From NCBI RefSeq assembly GCF_900258035.1, contig NZ_OGTP01000001.1:682001-746000 (forward strand): DNA of 64,000 nt, read 5' to 3'. Within the stretch, counting starts at the first letter, position 1, and every line of letters starts with the position of its first letter. This DNA comes from Caballeronia novacaledonica (lineage in GTDB: Bacteria > Pseudomonadota > Gammaproteobacteria > Burkholderiales > Burkholderiaceae). The notes under the pieces were generated by a model. That model saw only the letters and a list, made by a program, of their open reading frames with translations. It did not search any database and was not told the DNA's origin. The position numbers and the translations under genes are program-made. This document shows positions 56,156 to 64,000 of the stretch, one piece after another.

Positions 56156-56560
56156 TCAGAAAGGCAATTCGCGCTGCGGATTGTCCGGCGCGTCGACACT
56201 CGCGGCCGGCAACGGTTGCGCGCGCAGCCAGCGCGCGATCGCGTCGACGACATGTTGCCGCTCGGCGTCGTCGAGCGCCTTGCCCGCCGCGATGCCATGC
56301 CATTTCGCCAGGCACGAGCGGCAGCACGTCGCCGTCGCGTGTTGCGCAATGAATACCGGATGCCCGCGAAACGGCGTCTGCTTGCCGTCGTTCAGCGGCG
56401 CGGGCGGCGCGAGCCGCTTGCCGATCAGTTCGCGCGCCTGCGCGATCACCGTGTCGACGCCCTTTTCCCGCAGATATTTTCCCTCGCGCACACCGAGCGC
56501 AAAACGCCGCCGGAATGCCGATTTCGCGAGCGCGTCGAACACGGTGTCGAGGTCGCGCAT
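56156..56560 (-). CDS. DUF4186 domain protein
   Basis: The 134-residue protein shows the DUF4186 motif set: DGKQTPFRGHPVFIAQHATATCCRSCLAKWHGI, with a histidine, CCRSC cluster and WH. Such residues could bind a metal. The ATG at 56560 lies eight bases after the cobM stop at the end of the cobLKM operon, so the gene is probably co-transcribed. The function is unknown; the place suggests, but does not show, a link to cobalt or corrin chemistry. Confidence 0.83.
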   Translation of the reverse strand: MRDLDTVFDALAKSAFRRRFALGVREGKYLREKGVDTVIAQARELIGKRLAPPAPLNDGKQTPFRGHPVFIAQHATATCCRSCLAKWHGIAAGKALDDAERQHVVDAIARWLRAQPLPAASVDAPDNPQRELPF

Positions 56561-56567
56561 CGCGTGA

Positions 56568-57293
56568 TCAGTCTTTTGCGTAGAGCGTCGAATCCGCGAA
56601 GCCATCGGCGGAAAGCACGCGGCCGACGAGGATCATCGCCGTGCGCTCCATGCCCGCCGCGCGCACTTTCGGCGCGATCTCCGCGAGCGTGCCTTCGATA
56701 CGCGTCTCGTCCGGCCAGCTCGCGCGAAACACGACGGCCACCGGGCAATCCGCGCCATAGTGCGGCACCAGTTCCGCGACGATGCGCTCGATATGCCGCA
56801 CGCCGAGATGAATCGCGAGCGTCGCGCGATGACGGGCGAGATCCGCGAGGCTTTCGCCTTCCGGCATCGACGTTTTCGTCGCGTAGCGCGTGAGGATCAC
56901 CGTCTGCGAAATGCCGGGCAACGTCAGTTCCCGCTTCAGCGCCGCCGCCGACGCCGCCGTCGCCGTCACGCCCGGCACGACTTCGTAGGGAATCGCGAGC
57001 GCGTCGAGCCTGCGAATCTGCTCGCCGATCGCGCCGTAAAGCGACGGATCGCCCGAATGCACGCGCGCCACGTCCTGCCCGTTCGCGTGCGCGTCCTGCA
57101 ACAGCGCGACGATCGCATCGAGATCCAGCTCGGCCGTGTTGATGCATTTCTCCGCGCGATGCCCGTCGAGCACGTCTTTCGGCACGAGCGAGCCGGCATA
57201 CAGAATCACGGGACACGCGCGGATGAGCCGCTGTCCCTTGACGGTGATGAGTTCCGGATCGCCCGGTCCGGCGCCGATGAAATAGATCGTCAT
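56568..57293 (-). CDS. cobM: Precorrin-4 C11-methyltransferase
   Basis: The 241-residue SAM-dependent enzyme has the [14 protein letters not shown] start, VHSGDPSLYGAIGEQ and the PGVTATAASAAAL block of the tetrapyrrole methylase family, and TRYATKTSMPEGE specific to CobM/CbiF. It methylates C11 of precorrin-4. It overlaps cobK by four bases (ATGA) and precedes the DUF4186 gene. Confidence 0.95.
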   Translation of the reverse strand: MTIYFIGAGPGDPELITVKGQRLIRACPVILYAGSLVPKDVLDGHRAEKCINTAELDLDAIVALLQDAHANGQDVARVHSGDPSLYGAIGEQIRRLDALAIPYEVVPGVTATAASAAALKRELTLPGISQTVILTRYATKTSMPEGESLADLARHRATLAIHLGVRHIERIVAELVPHYGADCPVAVVFRASWPDETRIEGTLAEIAPKVRAAGMERTAMILVGRVLSADGFADSTLYAKD

Positions 57294-58036
57294 GTTTCGG
57301 ATGAGTGGATTCGGTCGAGCCAGCGCGCGAGCGCGTCGCGGGCGCTCGTGGCGTCGTCGAACGTTTTGTCGGCGTGCGGCAGCGAAGGCCGCACGAGCAT
57401 CACGACCGGCAGGCCGCGTTCGCGCGCGACGACGAGCTTCGCTTCGGTCGCGCGTCCGCCGCTGTTCTTGCTGACCACGACATCGATGCCCGCTGCGTCG
57501 AACAGCGCGCGCTCGCCTTCGAGATCGAACGGCCCGCGCGCATCGACGATCTTCGCGCGCGCGTTGCCCGAATGCGCTTCCAGACAGCGGATCGTCCAGT
57601 GCTGCGACGCGGGGATTTCATGCAGATGCGCAAGCGCCTCGCGCCCGAGCGTGAAAAGCGGCCGGCGAAACAACGCGATTCGCGCGACGATTTCGCGCCA
57701 GTCGGCCGCATCGCGCCAGTCGTCGCCCGGCTGCGGCTGCCACGCGGGACGGCGCACCGCCCAGAGCGGGACGCCGGCGAACGCGCAGGCGTCGCGCGCG
57801 TGACGGCTCATCTGCGCGGCATACGGATGCGTCGCATCGACGACGAGCGCGATGTTCTCCGTACGCAGATAGCGCGCGAGCCCGTCGATGCCGCCGAAGC
57901 CGCCGACGCGCACCGCGCACGCGAGATCGCCCGGCACGCGCCCGAGGCCCGCGAGACTGTAGACATGCGCGGCGGACAACGCGCGCGCGATCGCGAGTGC
58001 GTCGCCGGTGCCGCCGAGCAGCAGCACGCGCTTCAT
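57290..58036 (-). CDS. cobK: Precorrin-6A reductase
   Basis: The 248-residue NADPH enzyme has the N-terminal MKRVLLLGGTGDALAIARAL dinucleotide fold and VVDATHPYAAQMSRHA, with VSKNSGGRATEAKL near the end, as in CobK. It reduces precorrin-6A to -6B. The ATG at 58036 is chosen; a second in-frame ATG at 58060 lies upstream. The gap to cobL is 30 bases. Confidence 0.93.
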   Translation of the reverse strand: MKRVLLLGGTGDALAIARALSAAHVYSLAGLGRVPGDLACAVRVGGFGGIDGLARYLRTENIALVVDATHPYAAQMSRHARDACAFAGVPLWAVRRPAWQPQPGDDWRDAADWREIVARIALFRRPLFTLGREALAHLHEIPASQHWTIRCLEAHSGNARAKIVDARGPFDLEGERALFDAAGIDVVVSKNSGGRATEAKLVVARERGLPVVMLVRPSLPHADKTFDDATSARDALARWLDRIHSSET

Positions 58037-58066
58037 GTTTTCCGGCGGTTCTTCACGCATTTCGCG

Positions 58067-59278
58067 TCACGGTTTGCTGGCGTGCAGAAGCGTGATCGGC
58101 AGCGCCTGGCGCCACGTGTCGAAACTGCCGAGCGGCTCCGCCTGCGCCACGCCGATGCGCGTCAGCTCGCCGCCGTGCCGCGCGCGCCATTCGACGAGCG
58201 CAGCCTCGCTTTGCAGCGTCACCGCATTCGCGACGAGCCGCCCGCCCTGACGCAGGCGCGCCCAGCAGGCATCGAGCACGCCCGGCGCCGTCAATCCCCC
58301 GCCGATGAAAACGGCGTCGGGCGCGCGCAGGCCGTCGAGCGCGGCGGGCGCCTCGCCTTTCACGAGCTGAAGCGCGGGCACGCCGAGCGCATCGCGGTTG
58401 TGTTCGATGAGACGCTGCCGGCTTTCGTTCGCCTCGATCGCGATCGCGCGGCATGCGGCGTGCGCGCGCATCCATTCGATACCGATCGACCCGCAGCCCG
58501 CGCCGACGTCCCAAAGCAGTTCGCCCGGCTGCGGCGCGAGGCGCGCGAGCGTCACGGCGCGCACGTCGCGCTTCGTGAGCTGGCCGTCGTGACGATAGGC
58601 GTCGTCGGGCAAACCCGGCGTAAGCGGCGGGCCGGCGTGTCCGGCATGCGTGCGGCATTCGATCGCGACGAGATTGAGCGCGGCGACGAGCGGCTCGCGC
58701 CAGTCGTCGGCGCGTTCGTCGATGCGGCGCTCCTTGTCCCCGCCGAGATGCTCGAACACGGTCATGCGGCTCGCGCCGAAGCCATGCGCGGTCAGCAGCG
58801 CGGCGACGGCGGCGGGCGTCGCGCCGTCGGCGCTCAGCACGAGCAGGCGCAAGCCGCGATGCAGGCTCGCGAGCAGCGACGCGACCGGCCGCCCGACGAG
58901 CGACACGCACACCGCATCCTGCAACGCCCAGCGCAAACGCGCCGCCGCGAGCGACAACGACGACGGCGCGGGAATGACGCGCATCTCGCCGCCGGCGACC
59001 TCCCGCGCGAGCGTCGCGCCGACGCCGAAGCACATCGGATCGCCGCTCGCGAGCACGCAGATGCGCGTCTTGCCGTCGCCGCGCGCGGCGAGCACGGCAT
59101 CGAGCGAAAAGGGCTTCGGCCACGGCACGCGGCTCGCGGCGATGCGCGCGGGCAGCAACGCGAGATGGCGCTCGCCGCCGTGAATCGACTGGGCGTCGAG
59201 CAGCGCGCGGCGCGCAACGCGCGAGAGGCCGTGCCAGCCGTCTTCGCCGATCCCCACCACGGTCAGCCAGTTCGACAT
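58067..59278 (-). CDS. cobL: Precorrin-6B C5,15-methyltransferase (decarboxylating)
   Basis: The 403-residue protein is a fusion: a tetrapyrrole methylase domain like CbiE (about 1-205, start [27 protein letters not shown]) and a Rossmann-type methyltransferase like CbiT (about 215-400, with [16 protein letters not shown]). It methylates C5 and C15 and removes the acetate carboxyl. The start ATG 59278 begins at the divergent cob region; the riboswitch is on the other strand. It leads the cobL-cobK-cobM set. Confidence 0.95.
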   Translation of the reverse strand: MSNWLTVVGIGEDGWHGLSRVARRALLDAQSIHGGERHLALLPARIAASRVPWPKPFSLDAVLAARGDGKTRICVLASGDPMCFGVGATLAREVAGGEMRVIPAPSSLSLAAARLRWALQDAVCVSLVGRPVASLLASLHRGLRLLVLSADGATPAAVAALLTAHGFGASRMTVFEHLGGDKERRIDERADDWREPLVAALNLVAIECRTHAGHAGPPLTPGLPDDAYRHDGQLTKRDVRAVTLARLAPQPGELLWDVGAGCGSIGIEWMRAHAACRAIAIEANESRQRLIEHNRDALGVPALQLVKGEAPAALDGLRAPDAVFIGGGLTAPGVLDACWARLRQGGRLVANAVTLQSEAALVEWRARHGGELTRIGVAQAEPLGSFDTWRQALPITLLHASKP

Positions 59279-59359
59279 GGGCGGCCTCCTTCATGCGATT
59301 CGGAATGCGCTTCGGCTTGCCTGGAAGCGCCTGGATGGTCGATAAAAGCGGGCATAATA

Positions 59360-59509
59360 CAGGTCCGTCGGTGCCCCGCTGGGGCCTAAGAGGGAACACA
59401 GAAAACTGTGGCTGCCCCCGCAATTGTACGCAGCGAGTCCGCGCTCCACTGCCACTGGTTTTTACCGGGAAGGCTGGCGCGAATGAAGACCTGCCAGCCA
59501 AGAGACCTG
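59360..59509 (+). promoter_or_regulatory. Cobalamin riboswitch upstream of cobG
   Basis: The region has the class features: P1 CAGGTC (59360-59365) pairing with GACCTG (59504-59509), the CTAAGAGGGAACACAG segment, GCCCCCGC and the 3' B12 box AGCCAAGAGACCTGCC. A loop hairpin ACCGG/CCGGT at 59537-59556 with a GGGG run could be the expression platform before the cobG ATG. It should reduce expression of cobG-cobH-cobI-cobJ when B12 is high. The divergent cobL arm does not carry it. Confidence 0.92.
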
Positions 59510-59565
59510 CCGACTCACCGCATTCGCGCGACGCCGACCGGGCGGGGTGTACCGGTTCGCTCATC

Positions 59566-60861
59566 ATGCGCGAAGCCCAACGGGTCACGCTTTTGACTTC
59601 ATTCGACCGCTCATCGCTCACCGCCGCGCCGCGCGCCTCCGCGTGTCCGGGCCTGATGCGCATCGTGCCCGCGCGCGACGGCGGCCTCGCGCGCCTGCGG
59701 CTTGCGGGCGGCGTGTTGAGCGCGCACGCGGCGCGGGCCGTCGTGCGGGCGGCGCGTGTGTGCGGCACGGGCGTGATCGAGGTGACCAATCGCGCGAATC
59801 TCCAGTTGCGCGGCATTCGCGACGATGCCCACGCCGCGCTGATCGACATCGCGCTCGACGCGGGCCTCGGCCCGTCGACGGCCGGCGGCGACGACCTGCG
59901 CAACGTGATGCTCAGTCCGCTCGCGAGCGCGGACACGCGCGCGCTCGCCGCCCGGATCATCGACGCGATGCAGGCCGACGCGTCGCTCCATGCGCTCTCG
60001 CCCAAGTTCGCTTTGCAGCTCGATGCCGGCGAGCGCCTCGCGATGCTCGAACATCCGCACGACGTGTGGCTATCTGCCATCGACGATGGCGCGCGTTTCG
60101 CATTCGGCTTCGCGGGCACGATGCGGCAAGGTTCGTCCGGCGCGATCGATCGCGGCGACGTGGTGCCGTTCGTATCGAGCGTGCTGCGCAGATTTCTCGC
60201 GCTGGCCGCGCCGGAAGAACATCGCATGCGCGATCTGCTTGCGCGTATCGGCATTGCGCGTTTCGTCGAAGCATTCGATTTCGATGCGAGCATTCAGCAC
60301 TGGCGACGCGAAAGCGCCGATGCATCGCTGCGTCTCGGCGCTCACGCGGAACCGTATCGCGCGACGTGGTATGCGGGCGCGCAAACGCCGCTCGGGCGTC
60401 TCGACGCGACCACGCTCGAAGCGCTCGCCGATATCGCCGACACGCACGCCGAATGCCTTCTCGCGATGACGCCGTGGCAAAGCGTGCTGATACCGGGCAT
60501 CGCCGCGCAAGACGCGCATGACGTACTGCAACGCCTGCACGCGCTCGGCCTCGCGACTGACGCGCGCGAACCGCTCGCGCGCCTGATCGCGTGCGCGGGT
60601 TCCGAAGGCTGCGCGAAAAGCCGCGCCGACACGAAAGCCGACGCGCATCGCCTCGCCGCGCTGCTGCCCGCGCATGACGAAAGCGCGGTGCATCTGAGCG
60701 GCTGCGAGCGTTCGTGCGCGGCGGCGCATCCGGTCCCGGTGACGCTCTATGCCGTCGCGCCGGGCCGATACGACTTCCATCGCGGCGCACGAACCGTTGC
60801 GCGCGATCTGACCATCGAAGAGGCGGCCGAACGGCTCGCCCGGAGCCATGCCGATGCTTGA
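59566..60861 (+). CDS. cobG: Precorrin-3B synthase (aerobic CobG)
   Basis: The 431-residue enzyme has two ferrodoxin-like repeats of the nitrite/sulfite reductase type and the cysteine set for a 4Fe-4S cluster in ACAGSEGCAKSR and LSGCERSCAAAHP. CobG uses oxygen to convert precorrin-3A to -3B, so the pathway is the aerobic one. The ATG at 59566 is used; the longer frame crosses the riboswitch. Its stop overlaps the start of cobH. Confidence 0.9.
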   Translation: MREAQRVTLLTSFDRSSLTAAPRASACPGLMRIVPARDGGLARLRLAGGVLSAHAARAVVRAARVCGTGVIEVTNRANLQLRGIRDDAHAALIDIALDAGLGPSTAGGDDLRNVMLSPLASADTRALAARIIDAMQADASLHALSPKFALQLDAGERLAMLEHPHDVWLSAIDDGARFAFGFAGTMRQGSSGAIDRGDVVPFVSSVLRRFLALAAPEEHRMRDLLARIGIARFVEAFDFDASIQHWRRESADASLRLGAHAEPYRATWYAGAQTPLGRLDATTLEALADIADTHAECLLAMTPWQSVLIPGIAAQDAHDVLQRLHALGLATDAREPLARLIACAGSEGCAKSRADTKADAHRLAALLPAHDESAVHLSGCERSCAAAHPVPVTLYAVAPGRYDFHRGARTVARDLTIEEAAERLARSHADA

Positions 60862-61480
60862 CTACATCCGCGACGGCGCGGAGATTTATCGCCAGTCCTT
60901 TGCGACGATCCGCGCCGAAGCCGACCTCGCCGCCATGCCCGCCGATCTGGAAAAGCTCGCGGTGCGCCTGATCCATGCGTGCGGCATGGTCGATATCGTG
61001 AGCGATCTGCGCTTCTCATCCGGCGCGGGCATCGCCGGGCGGCGCGCGCTCGCAACCGGCGCGTCGATCCTGTGCGACGCGCGCATGGTCGCCGAAGGCA
61101 TCACGCGCGCGCGGCTGCCCGCCGATAACCGCGTCGCCTGCACGTTGAGCGATCCATCGATTCCCGAGCGCGCCCGCGCGATGAACAACACGCGCTCGGC
61201 CGCCGCGCTCGAACTCTGGCGGCCGCATCTCGAAGGCGCGATCGTCGCGATCGGCAATGCGCCGACCGCGCTCTTCCATCTGCTCGACATGCTCGACGCG
61301 GGCGCACCGAAACCCGCGCTCATCCTCGGCTTTCCGGTCGGGTTCATCGGCGCGGCGGAATCCAAGGCGATGCTCGCCGCCGATAGCCGTGGCGTGCCCT
61401 TCGTCGCCCTGCTCGGCCGGCGCGGCGGCAGCGCGATGGCGGCGGCGGCGGTGAACGCACTTGCTTCGGAGGCCGAATGA
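60854..61480 (+). CDS. cobH: Precorrin-8X methylmutase
   Basis: The 208-residue protein matches CobH/Cbi[40 protein letters not shown] with the catalytic histidine, and the [13 protein letters not shown] loop. It moves a methyl group from C11 to C12. Start is ATG 60854 with GGAG eight bases upstream; ATG 60848 also exists but is too close to the site. It overlaps cobG (8 bases) and cobI (4 bases). Confidence 0.93.
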   Translation: MLDYIRDGAEIYRQSFATIRAEADLAAMPADLEKLAVRLIHACGMVDIVSDLRFSSGAGIAGRRALATGASILCDARMVAEGITRARLPADNRVACTLSDPSIPERARAMNNTRSAAALELWRPHLEGAIVAIGNAPTALFHLLDMLDAGAPKPALILGFPVGFIGAAESKAMLAADSRGVPFVALLGRRGGSAMAAAAVNALASEAE

Positions 61481-62205
61481 TTCGCGGACGTCTCTTTGGA
61501 TTGGGCGTCGGTCCGGGCGATCCGGAACTGATCACGCTGAAGGCGCTGCGCTTGCTGAAGGCCGCGCCCGTGGTCGCGTATTTCGTCGCGAAGGGCAAGA
61601 AGGGCAATGCGTTCGGCATCATCGAATCGCATCTCGACGACACGCAGACGCGGCTGCCGCTCGTCTATCCGGTCACGACCGAAGCGCTCGAACCGCCGCT
61701 CTGCTACGAGACGATCATCAGCGCCTTCTACGACGAAGCCGCGCTCACGATCTCGGGTCATCTCGAAGCCGGACGCGACGTCGCCGTGATCTGCGAAGGC
61801 GATCCGTTTTTCTACGGCTCGTACATGTATCTGCACGACCGTCTCGCCGGGCGTTTCGATGCGCATGTCGTGCCCGGCGTGTGCTCGATGCTCGGCGGCG
61901 TCGCGGTGCTGGGCGTGCCGCTCGTGTACCGCAATCAGAGTCTGTCGGTGCTGTCGGGCGTATTGCCGGAAGACGATCTGAAGCGCCGTCTCGAAGCGGC
62001 GGACGCGGCGGTCATCATGAAGCTCGGCCGCAACTTCGAGAAAGTGCGGCGCGTGCTCGGCGAGCTTGGACTCGATCGGCGCGCGCTGTATGTCGAGCGC
62101 GCGACGATGTCAAATCAGCGCATCGTGCCGCTCGATGAAGTCGATCCGATGGCGTCGCCCTACTTCTCGCTGCTCGTCGTGCCGGGGAAAAAATGGCGCG
62201 CGTGA
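61477..62205 (+). CDS. cobI: Precorrin-2 C20-methyltransferase
   Basis: The 242-residue tetrapyrrole methylase has [38 protein letters not shown] and [10 protein letters not shown]. The CobI/CbiL features are the FGIIESH and the end [21 protein letters not shown]. It methylates C20 of precorrin-2. It starts inside the cobH stop (ATGA) and overlaps cobJ by 13 bases. Confidence 0.94.
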   Translation: MIRGRLFGLGVGPGDPELITLKALRLLKAAPVVAYFVAKGKKGNAFGIIESHLDDTQTRLPLVYPVTTEALEPPLCYETIISAFYDEAALTISGHLEAGRDVAVICEGDPFFYGSYMYLHDRLAGRFDAHVVPGVCSMLGGVAVLGVPLVYRNQSLSVLSGVLPEDDLKRRLEAADAAVIMKLGRNFEKVRRVLGELGLDRRALYVERATMSNQRIVPLDEVDPMASPYFSLLVVPGKKWRA

Positions 62206-63830
62206 CGACTTCCATGCCGATGGCGATCGTCATTCTCGGCGCGGGCGCGCTCGATACGGCGCGGCGAATTCAGGCGCGCTTGGCGCATTCGCGCGTGCAT
62301 GGCCTCGCCAGCCGCGTGAACGCGGACATCGCGTATGATGATTTCGCTGCGCACGTGCGCGCGCTGTATGCGTCGGGTACGCCGATTATCGCGCTGTGCT
62401 CGGCGGGCATCGTGATCCGCGCGCTCGCGATGTCTCTTGCCGACAAGGGCGCTGAACCGCCCGTGCTCGCCGTTGCGCAAGATGGCAGCGCGGTCGTGCC
62501 GCTGCTTGGCGGCATGAGCGGCGTGAACGTGCTGGCGCGCGAGATCGGCGACGCGCTCGGCATCGCGCCCGCGATCACGACGAGCGGCGAACTGCGCTTC
62601 GGTCAATGCCTGCTCGCGCCGCCCGAAGGTTATGCGCTCGCGGATATCGAGCGAGGCAAGCGCTTCGTATCGGATTTGCTCGCGGGCGAAACGACGCGCA
62701 TCGAAGGCCATGCGCCCTGGCTCGACGATGCCGATCTGCCCCGCGCCCGCGATGCGCGTCTTGCCGTGCGCATCACGCCGCTCGCCACGCGCGATGAAGA
62801 CAGTCTCGTGATTCATCCGCGCTGCGTGCTCGCGTGGATCGGGCACGTATCGCCCGATGATGACGTCGCCGAACGCGTTCATGCCGCGATGCGCGCGCAA
62901 GGTTTATCGCCGCTTGCGCTCGCGGCATTGACAGCGCCCGTGCGTTACATGACGTCGCGATCACTCGAAGATGCCGCGCATGCTTTGAACGTACCGCTGC
63001 GCTTTCACGACGCCGGCGATACGCAAGATATTGCATTGCACGTCGGCGATGCACCTATCGATGCGCAATCGATCGGCCGTGCGCGCGGCACGCTGACCGT
63101 GATCGGACTCGGCCCCGGCAGCGCGGAATCGATGACGCCGGCCGCGCGCGCCGCGCTCATCGCCGCGCAAGACGTGCTCGGCTACGAAACGTACGTGCGC
63201 ATGGCCGGACCGTTTCGCGACGATCAGCGCGTGCACATGACCGACAATCGCGAGGAATTGCAGCGCGCGCGCCACGCTTTCGAACTGGCGAGCGAGGGAC
63301 GGCGCGTGGTCGTCGTGTCGTCCGGCGATCCGGGCGTGTTCGCGATGGCGGCCGCCGTGCTCGAAGCGCTCGACGAAGGACACGCGGTGCATCCCGAATG
63401 GAGCGCGGTGAAACTCTCGATCGTGCCGGGCGTGTCGGCATCGCTCGCCACGGCTGCGCGTGCGGGCGCACCGCTCGGCCACGATTTTTGCGCGCTGTCG
63501 CTCTCGGATAACCTGAAGCCGTGGAGCGTGATCGAGAAACGCATCGCGCTTGCGGGCGAAGCCGATCTCGTGATGGCGTTCTATAACCCGCTGTCGAAAG
63601 CGCGGCCTTGGCAGTTCGACCGCGCGATCGAGATCGTGAAGCGGCATCGCGGTGCGCACACGCCCGTCGTTCTGGGACGAGATATCGGGCGTCCGGCCGA
63701 AGCATTACGCATCGTGACGCTGGGCGAATTGAAAAGCGAACTCGTCGATATGCGGACGATGGTAATAATCGGTTCATCGACGACGCGCATAGTAGGCGAT
63801 TGGGTTTATACGCCGCGATGGTATGAGTAA
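62193..63830 (+). CDS. cobJ: CbiG/CobE-CobJ fusion (precorrin-3B C17-methyltransferase)
   Basis: The 545-residue protein is a fusion. Residues about 10-290 are CbiG-like, with the N-terminal [21 protein letters not shown] and a CobE-like part ([21 protein letters not shown]). Residues about 300-545 are the C17 methyltransferase CobJ ([62 protein letters not shown]). CbiG in the anaerobic route hydrolyses the delta-lactone; in the aerobic route CobE helps with ring contraction products. The start ATG 62193 is inside cobI and has GGGG before it. Its end overlaps a minus-strand gene by 25 bases. Confidence 0.92.
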   Translation: MARVTTSMPMAIVILGAGALDTARRIQARLAHSRVHGLASRVNADIAYDDFAAHVRALYASGTPIIALCSAGIVIRALAMSLADKGAEPPVLAVAQDGSAVVPLLGGMSGVNVLAREIGDALGIAPAITTSGELRFGQCLLAPPEGYALADIERGKRFVSDLLAGETTRIEGHAPWLDDADLPRARDARLAVRITPLATRDEDSLVIHPRCVLAWIGHVSPDDDVAERVHAAMRAQGLSPLALAALTAPVRYMTSRSLEDAAHALNVPLRFHDAGDTQDIALHVGDAPIDAQSIGRARGTLTVIGLGPGSAESMTPAARAALIAAQDVLGYETYVRMAGPFRDDQRVHMTDNREELQRARHAFELASEGRRVVVVSSGDPGVFAMAAAVLEALDEGHAVHPEWSAVKLSIVPGVSASLATAARAGAPLGHDFCALSLSDNLKPWSVIEKRIALAGEADLVMAFYNPLSKARPWQFDRAIEIVKRHRGAHTPVVLGRDIGRPAEALRIVTLGELKSELVDMRTMVIIGSSTTRIVGDWVYTPRWYE

Positions 63831-64000
63831 TTATCGCCTGCGCTCAGTGCGTCGGCGGTGATGTATCGCGCGCCCCAGCCGCGCGCAAGCGCTTCGCCGC
63901 GTCCGGCTCGAATCGCGCCCTCTTCGAAATCCACGACGACGATTTCATCGGCCGATGTCGGCGCGTTCGGCTTCTCGTTCGTGCGGCCGTCGGTCAGCAC
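63806..64000 (-). CDS. C-terminal end of a VWA-domain (Mg/Co-chelatase D-like) protein, partial
   Basis: Only the last 64 residues are inside the window; the gene continues past its right edge. The sequence LTDGRTNEK...DEIVVVDFEEGAIRAGRGEALARGWGARYITADAL is the end of the von Willebrand factor A domain seen in ChlD/BchD-type chelatase subunits and the VWA partner of cobalt chelatase. The neighbouring cob operon supports a role in cobalt insertion. It is convergent with cobJ, which it overlaps. Confidence 0.75.
   Translation of the reverse strand: MLTDGRTNEKPNAPTSADEIVVVDFEEGAIRAGRGEALARGWGARYITADALSAGDNYSYHRGV

Overview
The window is a GC-rich bacterial chromosome segment with Burkholderiaceae character (Burkholderia/Paraburkholderia/Caballeronia type). 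The evidence is the codon usage, gene content (b(o/a)3-type oxidase, CIO-type bd oxidase, Hmp/NorR/NnrS, OpgC, a CbiG-CobJ fusion, OprD porin) and a 3.8-4.4 kb repeat that I recall as typical of these genomes. I cannot name a species. About 62 protein genes are supported, packed in short operons. I see no rRNA, tRNA, CRISPR array, prophage or intact insertion sequence.

Layout. 0-3.6 kb: GlxA-type regulator divergent from an HD-domain hydrolase, then an FNR-like flavoprotein overlapping an extensin-like gene. 3.77-4.41 kb: a long imperfect inverted repeat without genes. 4.4-9.6 kb (minus): an operon for a heme-copper oxidase (subunits I, II and a 55-residue small subunit) with three extra c-type cytochromes. 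10-16.1 kb: a nitric-oxide and stress block. norR is divergent from hmp, with three GTC-N5-GAC sites and a -24/-12 promoter between them, followed by an AhpD-like, cupin, tehA, nnrS operon. 16.7-19.8 kb: OxlT-like MFS carrier and OprD porin. 20-25.5 kb: oppABCDF. 25.9-31.2 kb: LysR regulator, SDR, gamma-glutamyltransferase and a guanine/hypoxanthine permease.

31.3-43.1 kb is mixed: an orphan membrane protein, an ArsR/SRPBCC pair with a perfect operator, a 49-residue unannotated gene, FucU/RbsD-like, AstE-like and amino-acid-binding proteins, ChaA-like antiporter, GAF-GGDEF cyclase, OsmC, FrnE-like DsbA, PilZ protein, WaaC and a YpfJ-type peptidase. 43.5-46 kb: cydAB plus a 45-residue DUF2474 subunit. 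46-52.3 kb: mnmH with a CTCC-motif permease, eutBC, and a sigma-54 activator convergent with eutC. 52.4-56.1 kb: DUF1328, OpgC, TerC and GT87 membrane proteins. 56.2-64 kb: cobalamin synthesis in two divergent arms (cobL-cobK-cobM-DUF4186 and cobG-cobH-cobI-cbiG/cobJ), with a cobalamin riboswitch before cobG and the end of a chelatase-like VWA gene at the edge.

Connections. Two oxidase systems and NO detoxification genes suggest flexible aerobic/microaerobic respiration under NO stress. The cob genes can supply B12 for the nearby B12-dependent EutBC. The Opp transporter beside gamma-glutamyltransferase suggests use of gamma-glutamyl peptides. All functions are inferred from sequence; no searches were run.
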